Below are positions 21,884 to 31,508 of a DNA stretch of 64,000 nucleotides, piece by piece. The notes below the pieces were generated by a model that searched no databases, was not told the DNA's origin, and saw only the letters and a program-made list of their open reading frames with translations. The stretch is from positions 264,115-328,114 of the forward strand of contig NW_022985465.1 in assembly GCF_010093595.1 (NCBI RefSeq), read 5' to 3'. Origin of the DNA: Mytilinidion resinicola (Eukaryota > Ascomycota > Dothideomycetes > Mytilinidiales > Mytilinidiaceae). Within the stretch, counting starts at the first letter, position 1. The number at the start of each line of letters is the position of its first letter. The translations under genes were made by a program, and so were the position numbers.

Positions 21884-23783
21884 TGTACCCCTGTGGGAAC
21901 ATTCCCCTGCACCCACAACACACCCAGAGCCTCCAGCACGCACGACCAACCCAGTCGTTCCCGTTATGGTCTATCCAACATGACCAAGACTCGTACGCGC
22001 AGACAGAGAAGGGCTCCGGCGCCAATAACAAAGATGGCAGCCCTTCGGTGCAGTCGTTAGATCAGCCAGACGGGTCTACCCTGCATTCTTCTGCGATGAA
22101 TGCTCAGGCATATCGCAGCTTATACCTTCAAGAACCTATCCCCGCCGAGTATTTTGGTAGTACTATAGTTGACAACAGTAAGCGTTCTTGACGAGCGATC
22201 ATGCTTGACCTGACCATTTCTTTCTAGGCCTATGGGCGCGCAAAACCTGTGACGATATGGGCGGCTTTCCTCAGCTAGACCCGGACGGCTTCCCTCAACT
22301 GGACCCGGACGCGTCCGAGTTTGGACATAGCATGATGGGCAAGGATGACGACACTCCTATCATTGACCTCAGACAATATGCAGGAATGAAAAACGAGCCC
22401 GACATAACAACATTCAACTCTAGCGCCTCCCGGCGCATGTCGGAGTCGTCCTTTTCCATGTCGAGTACTGGGGGCATGGCAGAAGTGTCGACCTACGAGG
22501 ACATTTCAGCCTCTGAGGCTGTTTCATACGCGTCAGACTGCGAGGCTTGGAGTAGCCTTGAGCATGCGCCAAGCTTAATGTCTCCGCTTGCTTCACCACG
22601 ACAGTCTCAGCACGACTCGCACTCGGTGGTGCGGGGTGGCAGCCGCTCACGTGCCTCGCCGGCGTCGCGCAACAACATGCGGTCATCGCCGTATACCGTG
22701 GACAGCGGCCGCTACAAGCGCTGGTCTACCGGCCATGCGTCCACGTCGACCCCGACCGGCTCACGCAACATCAACCATGCCCAGGACCGGTTCGCCTCGT
22801 ATGGAGCCCGTCTTAACCCTCACCATTCCATGCCCGCCTATCCGCAAAGCGCCTCGAATAGCCTCCAGCTGCATACCCAGAACGTGTTGTACTCCCAGCC
22901 CCATCTACTACAATCTAGTAACCCCGCGCTCTTTGCCTCGCCGGACCAGCCGTTCCATCTTGAAGTGCCACGTCCCCTTCCCTCACAAGGCCTGTTTCGT
23001 TTGCTTCAAACTGAAACGGACCGGCATAGTGGCTGCGCAGTGCATTTTGCAGATATTTCAGACCCGCCGGATCTATATTCGTCACTTCGCGGTGATCCTT
23101 CCAATCCCCCCGAAGCTGACATGCATCCCTCTGATGTCGACCTGACCCCACATGAGCAAAACCTTCGCTTTGGCGGCGACCTTTATACTCCGCGATGGGT
23201 ACGAGTGCGTGGCAATAAGCGCGAAGGCTGGTGTGGACTATGCAAGCCCGGCCGATGGCTTGCTCTCAAGAACAGTGCATTTTGGTACGACAAGTCTTTT
23301 GCCCACGGAGTGAGCGCCGCCACAGGTGCCGCGTTCCAGGGGCCGCAAGAGACGAGACGGACGGAAGGTAACCTCGATGTCTGGAAAGGTTTGTGCGGAA
23401 AATGCGGGGAATGGATAGCCCTGGTGAACACTAAGAAGAAAGGAACTGCATGGTTCAGACACGTTTACAAGGTAAATTCGATCCCCACTCCTCTTACTTT
23501 CGGGTGGATTTGCTAACGCCACTTCAAGTGTCACACCCACCCGAAAGTGAGAGATTACCCTAGACGTCGTGCCCGCGCAGTGTCTTCTGCATCCGCTACG
23601 TCGTCGTCCTATCCGGCCAGCAAGGAAGCATCTCAGGACTCACATACTCTAAATCTACCCGTGTCTTCTGCCAGCCAGAGTATCACTACCAAAGTATCGA
23701 AGATCGATCCCGCGTTCGAGCCTAAGCAGGAAACCAGTGATCGGACTGTTCAGCCTACCACTACACTCGATATCAACGTTTGA
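21880..23783 (+). CDS. Rua1-type transcription regulator (DUF4451 domain)
   Basis: Three exons (21880-22177, 22228-23471, 23529-23783) encode 598 residues; introns are GTAAGC/TAG and GTAAAT/AAG. The N-terminal two thirds are Ser/Pro/Gln-rich and low-complexity, as in fungal regulators. The C-terminal domain, about residues 420-525, reads TPRWVRVRGNKREGWCGLCK, then WLALKNSAFWYDKSF, then GLCGKCGEWIALV, then WFRHVYK joined to CHTHP across the second intron. This matches the C-terminal domain of Ustilago Rua1 and relatives, a Cys/His zinc-binding region. Nuclear DNA binding is inferred; the target genes are unknown. An octapeptide GFPQLDPD is duplicated in tandem at about residues 112-127. A four-codon uORF overlaps the start. 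Confidence 0.85.
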
Positions 23784-25475
23784 CCGCACACAATCTATTG
23801 ATCAGGGCGAAAGCCAACGCCGCCAGGAGGTTCCCGATTTAGTTGGCGTAAAGACCATCTCGCCTCTTGATTCGGACTTTAGCACTTCTATTTTCTGACC
23901 ACTTCATTTTCTATTTCACTAAGGCGTTTAGCAGCTTTGCGATTAGGAGGGTGTTAGGTTTCCCCATGATCTATCTAGTTGAACATGTTGGATATCATGC
24001 GTACAAGGTTGAATGAGAGACGCATTTAGATTGGGAATATGGGATATGAGCGGGAAAGATTCTCTCTGTAGATGAGCATGAGTCAAGGGCGACGTGTCAG
24101 CGTACTAGCGAGCTCCAATGCCACAGGCCGGGGTTTATTTATTTCATTTCATTGGTATGTCTGAGATGTTGGGTGGGGCCACCTTTTACGAAGTTACGAA
24201 TCTGCTCAGATCGCTTTAGGTAGTTAGATTTCGGCGTAGATAGAGCGTTCTGGACAAGAAATCATTCTTCAGTCCCTGGAGAAAGTCTAGTTAGCCCGCC
24301 CCTGGAGCATCTTGCGTTGTAACATTCTGACAAAGAAAGAAGATTATTTAGTATTCCCCACATCGAATCCTTTCTGATGCATTTAAGTTTCTAGCAAATC
24401 GACGAGGGTGTCCTCGAGGTGCTGCTCGCCAAAATGTATACGAAATAAACTCCCGCATGCGCTCTCATTCGCATTTGATCATGAGCAGTTCCTGGCGGTA
24501 GATGGTATATCCCCAAATCATCAAGCGACCTTCTATTACTGCAAAGCGAAAACGAACGGAGGTTTACTTGATGATGAGCATAAAGATAGAAGAAATGAAA
24601 GGGGTCTAGCGAGCAGCTCCCTCCGCATATAGGTCACGTGCCCTGGCCACCTAATGGGCTCCAAACAGCGACTTGAGACACACTGCTTCGTGATAAGTCT
24701 ACCATTCACTAATGTTTCAAGTGGTCCCGAAGCCTCTCATGAAAGCTGTCTAATTGCTACGGCCTGTGCCGCCGAAGTCCGCCATTCATTTTGCACACCC
24801 TCTCCCATCAGGTCAAGCCACTTCTAAACGCACGAAGATTGAAAACGTAAGATGTAACGTTTCGAAGCCTGTATATCACACCCGTCTTCTGGAACACATC
24901 TGAGAATTAGTGAGAATGCGAATGAATTGATTTGACTACGTACGTAGGTAGCATAGCAGCGGCTTAGAGTACACCAGACGATGAGATCTACCGGTTAGAA
25001 AATGTAGAAACAAGTGAATGTCGATTCACTTAAGCTACCTTGAATATTCGAGATAGAAGACTCGAAAGCGATCCTGCATTGGTTTTGATTAATCATTAGC
25101 ATGCACCAGTGCACCGTCATTATGACATTTTGCCATCAGTTCCGTATCAAGCACACCGCTGCGAACTTCTGTCGATGAGATTCTCATCCTAGTGATACCT
25201 CAATCACTTGGCGTAGCTTGGTGACATCTTGTGTTGAAGCTCTCATTTTTCTTGATTGCACTAGTAGTTCTAGAGCAACAAAAAGAAACCATTCGACCCT
25301 TAAGAAGAGAGCCGTTGACACAGATACCGCATTCCGGAAGCACCCGCATCGCTTCTCCACAGGCCGAAGACAAGATTGAGTAAAGGTGTATAGTCATCGT
25401 GTAGCCGGTCTGCTGCACTGAGCCATGTCGTCGTTCGTCAACTCGCCTTACGCCACCATATCGCAGGTGCGATAT
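23784..25475. other. Convergent intergenic region
   Basis: 1.7 kb between the 3' ends of the Rua1-like gene and the uL13 gene. Short frames only; no domain, repeat or RNA gene recognised. Confidence 0.5.
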
Positions 25476-26465
25476 CTAGTATCCGAATTCGGCAAGTTGT
25501 GACGCCACCTTTTCGTCCACCTTCGCTGTCTTCTGCGCCTCCGCAAGCTGCCTCCGCACCGCCTTCTTGCGCTCATAGTAGGCGGTACCCTTGACTTTTC
25601 GCCTCTCTTCGAGCCTGTGGTTATTTTGATCAGTCTAATGTCCAAGGTCCGAGCCTCTCTGAATGCTACGTACCTGGCAACGACATCCTGGTACTTCCAT
25701 CCAAACTCGTGGCCCAAGCGTCCCACTGTGCAGTACTTGCGACCAGGCTTCAGCCTCAGGACTCTCAGAGCCTGGGGAACTACCACGCGCTTCTTGTGAT
25801 CATATGGGGGTGGGATACCCTCGAAGGTCTTTAGGCGCTCCATTGCGGCGGCTCCGCGAGCAGTCTTGTGAGGGATCATGCCACGGACGGTTCGCCAGAA
25901 CATCTTGGACGGTGCGCGGAAGTGGAAAGGACCTGGCAGTCCGTATTAGTTTGAGGTTCATGTGTGGCTGGGCCAGGAAGCCGGAGCTGGAACTTACCTC
26001 CTCGAGTGGGATTGAAACGAGTCTGCTTGCGCAAGAAAGCCTGGTACTTCACTAAACACCACATGCGTTAGCCTTCTGTCGCTCCAATTCGGTGCTTGCA
26101 GTCCTGGAATGTAGAGACGGCCATTTCCCAACCATCAAGGCTTCTTGAAATCAAGTCGATAGTATCCTGTTATGCCGTTTCCAATTCCCATGTCTTCGAA
26201 AAAGGCTTGATGGAGTCGACGGGATCTGGCTCCGCAACGGCGGGATGGGTGAACGTACGCTTCGCACGGAAGAACTCTCCGGAGATGTTGAGGGCCTCGC
26301 AACGGACGACTACGATCTTCTGGCCGTTGAGCAACTGCTTGGCAACGGTGCTGGCCAGGCGACCGAGCAGGTGTCCCTTGCCATCGATGACGACCTGGCG
26401 AAAGTTAGCTCTGGATTCCAGCGAAAGGGTGGAGGCATAATTACAACTGGCTCGAAGCTCGACAT
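25476..26465 (-). CDS. 60S ribosomal protein uL13 (L13a/Rpl16)
   Basis: Five exons on the minus strand (26465-26448, 26394-26259, 26051-25998, 25932-25674, 25614-25476) give 201 residues with exact frame. The sequence starts [21 protein letters not shown], continues with [15 protein letters not shown] and [18 protein letters not shown], and ends [10 protein letters not shown]; all are family signatures. The first exon is only six codons and its donor is GTTGTA, an unusual but workable site. Other introns end in TAG or CAG. It is a component of the large ribosomal subunit. The many short introns near the 5' end are typical of fungal ribosomal protein genes. Confidence 0.95.
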
Positions 26466-27084
26466 CTTGAAGCTTTGATTCGGTCGATGAGATTGCAACG
26501 GATGAAGGTGAGGATCACGATTTGGGTTGTAGTGTGCGCAAAGCCGGGGCCGCAGGCTTAGCTTCGCTTAACAAGTCACGTGCCGTTTTCTTGGAACTTC
26601 AACCCTCCTGCTCTTCGTGACTTTTTCAACAAGTCGAACTCCTTTTCAATGTCTACAGTGTCTCGCCACAGGACCGTACACTTTCCTGTCATAGTCAGTA
26701 GCACTTTAAAGTACTTTAGAAGATTTTAGTGCGATAAATGACTATTGCTCTACATTTCAGTTTGCTGGGCCATTTCAGACCGCGACGGCCAGAATATTAC
26801 ATCCACAAACCCGAAAATGCCCTGAATACAGTCGCTGGTCGCCTTCTGGGTTGCACCAACACGTTCGCCCTTTTGGTCTATCCTAGTCGGATAACAAGCT
26901 GATCAGAAAGAATCTGAGGTTCATGTCGATCCACCTTTGATTGCCGCCTCGTCTTTAGCTATCACGCACGGGATCTTGCCATTCTCATTCGTTTCACATA
27001 TAATTCTGGCTACTCTGGAAGCCTGTTTCGTATCTGAAGACTCTAAGATCTGAAGCCTTTTTCCTTGTCAGACCTACGGGCACC
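26466..27084. other. uL13 promoter region
   Basis: Upstream of the uL13 gene. No additional gene is visible. The right end passes directly into the inverted repeat arm. Confidence 0.4.
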
Positions 27085-27552
27085 TAATGTCCGTCCCTGC
27101 GTCGCGGAAAACCCACCGTGCCGCAAAATATGAGGGGTACAATGACTTCAAACAACTCATACTCTGTGTACACATAGAAATTTCCCATAATTCTGTATAG
27201 GTCATGTGCTGTGGCCACTCCAGAGCCCTCGGAACCCCTCCTACGGAAAAATTACGTTAGCATCGTCGCCTTCGCGCCTGGTTTACAGAGAGCTTCTTTT
27301 ATAGCATAAGAGAATTCCTTCATCACAGCACCATTTTCAAGCTCTTATCACTCTTAATGCTCACAATATTGTCTTATCTAAGTCTCAGAGCCTTGCTACC
27401 ATACTGGGAAGTTGTCATCAGCCTTGTGGCTACTATCGCGGGCAAATTCATGCAAGGTCGCCACCCTGGTCGGTACTTCCTATCCGAAGCAATTACCAAT
27501 CCAGCTAGGACAAAACGACCCCGCACGTCTTACATAATCATCACGGTGTAAT
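27085..27552. repeat. Left arm of a large inverted repeat
   Basis: This stretch is the reverse complement of 30372-30844, with roughly four fifths of bases matching by eye. Shared words include CCGTCCCTGCGTCGCGGAAAA, AAATTCATGCAAGGTCGCCA and AGGACAAAACGACC. Differences are scattered substitutions and small indels, so the arms have drifted independently. No known domain can be read in either arm. Confidence 0.75.
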
Positions 27553-28309
27553 TAACTAACAGTTAATTCCTATTGTTCTAGCATGCTTCTCGACTTTTAA
27601 CCCATAAACTCTTCTTACCCTGCGGAAGCTATTTATCGACATGTATATACAGTCTAATCTCCGTAATTATAGGCTTTTTAGGACCCCTTTAAAGTTGCGA
27701 TATTATTGCTATATATAAGAATACTCCGTACTTTACTGGCAGTAAATACAGAAACCGGCTAGTTAGAATTTTAGAAAACTTAGTAGTAAAATTCGGGCTT
27801 AGTATATAAAGATAAGAAGCCGATAATTAAATCTTTGTATATTACTTTATAGATTCTACTATACTATATATCCTAAAAGTATTTCTTTTTTTTAAAGCAC
27901 TTTTCTCTAGATATAAAATAGGGTATTTTATTATAGAGTACGTTAACAGAGTTAACCTAGAAAGTATTAATATCTAAAATAGACCTAATATTGCAAAATA
28001 TATAATTAAAGCAATTTAACATCTAACTATAATACTAATTCCCGGCTAAGGTCTTAGTCCAGTTAGTAGTGTATTGCCTTATAGTTACCTCTAGTTAGAT
28101 AGTAAGTGTTAGGAATATGGCCGAGGAAAAGGTTGTATTGCTATTGACGAGGTTGCGTGGGGAGGAAAGAGGCTCCGGCCACGAGCCATATATATAGTGG
28201 AGCGCGCAAGGCGCCGGAAGAACCCTCGGCCCGGGATCACGTGACGTCCGTGCACGTGATGTCCCGTACTCTTAATAACTGCCAAGAGAACCTGGAGGAA
28301 CAGCGTGAC
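27553..28309. other. AT-rich spacer with a GC-normal end
   Basis: 27600-28100 is extremely AT-rich and TpA-dense, probably a RIP-degraded repeat too damaged to name. 28110-28309 is GC-normal and contains CACGTG twice (28240-28260 area). No gene supported. Confidence 0.45.
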
Positions 28310-28447
28310 ACTACACACCCCCTTTTCACTACACGCACCCCCCCCTCCCCCGGTCACTTCACCACGATCTAATTGGCCCGGAGGGGTGCTCCGAGGCCTC
28401 CGATTCGCTCGCTTAAGTTGCTCACTAATTCCAAATGCTCTCTCCAA

Positions 28448-28729
28448 ATGCGGCGTGGCCACAAGCAGCCTAGCTCAAAGGATAAGGCTCCACGGAAGAG
28501 GGCAGCACCACGTTCGAATGCAGCACCATGGAAGAAGGAGGCAGTACAGCGGGAGGATAGCGCTCATCCTCAGCCTCATTTCCAGGCGGAGGAAGGGCCT
28601 AGCCGTGAGGAGCTACTACGTCAGCTTGCGGCCTATAGGGCCCGAGAGGCTGAGTATCTTGCAGAGGTTGAGGGCTATATGGATCAAGCGGCGATGGAGG
28701 CCGGGGCAATGGAGGAGTGCCAGGAATGA
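28448..28729 (+). CDS. Small ORF inside the TIR element, unknown function
   Basis: 93 residues from an ATG: a basic N-terminus (MRRGHKQPSSKDKAPRKRAA) followed by an acidic helix with heptad spacing (EELLRQLAAYRAREAEYLAE). Composition is protein-like and GC-normal. It may be the leftover C-terminal tail of a transposase, since many pogo-type transposases end in a coiled coil, but no catalytic DDE motif is present. It could equally be spurious. Confidence 0.35.
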   Translation: MRRGHKQPSSKDKAPRKRAAPRSNAAPWKKEAVQREDSAHPQPHFQAEEGPSREELLRQLAAYRAREAEYLAEVEGYMDQAAMEAGAMEECQE

Positions 28730-28879
28730 TGCAAAGGAGCTGTAATAAGGTGAGGTTTTGATAGTTTAGGCATGCTCCTAGGCACGTAGGCACGTAGGTA
28801 GCAATACAACAGCCTATATACACTGCAGGAAACGGAAAGAATGCACGATAAATGGGAAGGCTGCGCAGCCTTCCCATTT

Positions 28880-28945
28880 ATATAGCTATACGTATAGCTA
28901 TACGTATAGCCTCACGTATAGCCGTACGTACGGCCGTATATACGG
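28880..28945. repeat. Cluster of short palindromes
   Basis: Consecutive self-complementary words ATACGTAT, GTACGTAC and CCGTATATACGG lie back to back with CACGTATAGC spacers. The same words recur near 45790-45830 and 49140-49430 at the equivalent place of related sequences. Confidence 0.6.
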
Positions 28946-29155
28946 CTGCAGTAAATGGGAAGAATGCATAGTAAAACGGGTATGCTGCACAGCCTTGCCT
29001 TACGTACAGCTACGCCTACGGCTCGCCGGCGCGCTGGCGCACGTGATAACAGTGAATGAGCGGAGCTTCCTCCGGCCTCTCCGGGCCAATTAGATCGTGG
29101 TGAAGTGACCGGGAGGGGGGGGGGGTGTGCGTGGAGTGAAAAGGGGGTGTGTAGT

Positions 29156-29525
29156 TAGTAACGCCCTATAAAATCCAGCTTTATTAATAGTTAAGCAGAC
29201 TCGGCCACTATATAGAAACACTAACACCGTTCCTATCCTTAAAAGAATGCTCCCTGATAAATTACTAGTGCAATAGATGGATTGTTTCGGTGCTAGGAAT
29301 ATTGGAGATTTACAGCTAGAACACTTTTAATACTATCCGCACCTCTAAGATAATCTTAAGCAAGTCCCCGTATAACAGTAAGGCTATTAGTTTTTAAGTT
29401 AGTTATAATCCTGTATATATATTTGGGACAAACGTACATCCACCATTAACACCCCACTCCGCCGTCTGTTATATAGTACCTGTGCTATTCTTACCTTGTA
29501 ATTTTACCCAAAATTTAACCAACTG
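29156..29525. other. AT-rich stretch, no gene
   Basis: Right of the TIR element. Moderately AT-rich with stop codons in all frames; nothing recognisable. Confidence 0.4.
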
Positions 29526-30039
29526 TCACGCTTTCCTTAGTAGGAAAATTGAAAAATTGTACCGCAGTATTAGAACATTTATAAGCTTGCTCTGTAACTT
29601 CATAGATTCCCCGAGTCTTATTAGGGCTTAGGTTCATCTTCATGTTAAGTTGTCCATTACCAACAAGCAAGTAAATTGTCCAGTGATTTGCACTTAAGAT
29701 GCCACCCGGTGTAACCGGTCCGAGAGTATGTGCAATAATCCGGAAGGTTTGAACGTGCTACTGATGGTAGGTTGGCGTAGCCTGGGACGGTGAAATAGCA
29801 GACGCAGTGTCTTACTGCTGCGGTTGTGGTTGCGTCGACTTACTACACTAAGTAAGTATGCGAACATCCATCATACGCCATAGAATGCGATCTGATTACC
29901 GTTTAGTAGCCCAGAAGCTGTCAGGAAAACCCGCTGGTGCCCCAAGCTTCACACGATAGTAGACTCCATTTGGATGCTGTTCTGCGCTGTACCAAAAATT
30001 TAGGTTCGCATCATCAATCTGGCTAGGGGCGAAAGGCAT
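29526..30039 (-). pseudogene. Truncated gene resembling fungal DUF7770 proteins
   Basis: On the minus strand an ATG at 30039 opens MPFAPSQIDDANLNFWYSAE and stays open to FWATKR (29900), where a GTAATC donor is possible. Further on, frame 29757-29526 reads FRIIAHTLGPVTPGG...NHWTIYLLVGNGQLNMKMNL and continues to a stop. The pattern of a V/I-H-T start, NHW-x-IYL and an acidic strand after it resembles fungal DUF7770 proteins. The two pieces do not join cleanly in frame with any splice site I can see. The C-terminal half of the family is missing, cut where AT-rich repeat DNA begins. Identification is from memory and moderate at best. Confidence 0.35.
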
Positions 30040-30371
30040 TGTGATGCATATACGTGCATGTATTCGCTAAGAGAGTATCGAAATGTGGGAGTGTTTCACA
30101 GCAAGCGTAGAGTGCTGTGGTGCGCCACACTCTGCCGATTTTAGGGTATGATCTGTCTAGCAATGCCCCGCATTATCTGAGCGAAGTCGAGCCAGTGACG
30201 GCCCTGGGAACGCCATGGAGGGCTTTTTAGAGTAATCGTATGCTAGGAGTTGCGCAGGTTATATAGGAAAGAGCATGAAGTTTAAATAATGCAAATGCCA
30301 CTTTAAGATGTGCCGGGGTTATTGCTGACTGCTCCGGAGTCGGCACAAGCTTGGCTTACTAGATGATATAA

Positions 30372-30844
30372 GTAAATTACACCATAATGATTATGTACAA
30401 CGTGTAGGTCGTTTTGTCCTAGCCGGATTGGTAAATGCTTCGGATCGGAAGTACCGATCAGGGTGGCGACCTTGCATGAATTTGCCCGCTACAGCAGCCA
30501 CAGGTGGCGATAACTTCCCGGCATTCGTAGCAAGTCTCTAAGGCTTAGATAAGACCATTTGTAAGTATTATAGAGTGGTAAGAGCTTAATGGTGGTGCTG
30601 TAATGAAGGAATTCTGTCACGCTATAGAAGAAGGCTCTCCGCAGATCAGGCGCGAAGGCGACAATGCGAACGTAATTTTTCCGTGGGAGGGGTTCTAAGG
30701 ATTCTAGAGTGGCCAAAGCACACGACGTATATAAAATTATTGGAAATGCCGATGTGTGCATAGAATTTGAGTTGTTTGAAGTCAATGTACCCCTCATATT
30801 TTGCGGCACGGTGGGTTTTCCGCGACGCAGGGACGGACATTAGT
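30372..30844. repeat. Right arm of a large inverted repeat
   Basis: Reverse complement of 27085-27552. It contains a 106-residue minus-strand frame (30809-30489) that is shifted and interrupted in the other arm, so I treat it as chance or a decayed gene fragment. Flanking DNA differs on the two sides, which suggests duplication of a sequence rather than one palindromic element. Confidence 0.75.
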
Positions 30845-31508
30845 TCGATTCCAAAAATAAGACAAGGCGGGTCACGGCAAGGGCTTTGTTCAGGAGAGAA
30901 CACCGAGATTAGTCACGAGCCGCCATGGGCGATGCAACCATCTAATTGGACATCTATTCTGGCAATGGGCCCCCAAGGGCGGCCGGTCTCGCGCATTTTA
31001 GTGGCGATGCGGCACAGGGCCTTCACTCGACCCAAAGAAGAGAGCCATTCCTAAGACTGCCTGTGCTGATGCAGTGCTGGAAAGTGTGGATTGCGCTCGA
31101 TGTTGTGCTGGGAAGACTGATCGACACTAAACGCCCTACCATGGCGGCGGCGTACGATAAGGCTGACTGGAATGCTGTCAATGAGGCATTGAGGCTTTGG
31201 ATCGCTTTGGCCCCCGATGCGCCAGTCAGTAACAGCGGATTGCCCATAGCAGTCTTTCTAGGATTGCCCCCAAGAGGGTAGTCAAGTTTCACCACATAAC
31301 ATTATCGGCATTCGGAATATCTTTTTGGCATTTTCGAGGACGTTGGTTCTCCTAATTGGACGCAGCCCGCAGATGCCCAAGCAAGGATTGCTCGGGTCGG
31401 GGATAACGACACTAGACGGGGCCGAGAAAGTGGCTAACCCGGTCTCCTCTTGTCATCGTCACCCAAGCGCTTCCACACTTGACTTTCTTCCTCAATGTGT
31501 CGACAGTG
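30845..31508. other. Upstream region of the Zn2Cys6 gene
   Basis: About 660 bp between the repeat arm and the regulator. A 111-codon frame (30946-31281) exists without family resemblance; I regard it as leader or promoter sequence. Confidence 0.4.

Larger units (their letters stand above)
28310..29155. mobile_element. TIR element, probably non-autonomous DNA transposon
   Basis: Starts ACTACACACCCCCTTTTCAC and ends with its inverted complement. About 70 bp of terminal inverted repeat are visible (28310-28382 against 29083-29155), including a C-run and the shared word TCACTTCACCACGATCTAATT. Inside are one short reading frame (28448-28729) and a cluster of palindromes (28880-28945). Right-end relatives with the same order of features occur near 45771-46051 and 49140-49560. 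The family is not identified; a Tc1/mariner-pogo-type MITE is possible. I could not define a target duplication. Confidence 0.6.

Noticed and set aside
30489..30809. 106-codon minus-strand frame in the right inverted-repeat arm
   Set aside because: The other arm does not preserve the frame, so it is not under coding constraint as far as can be seen.
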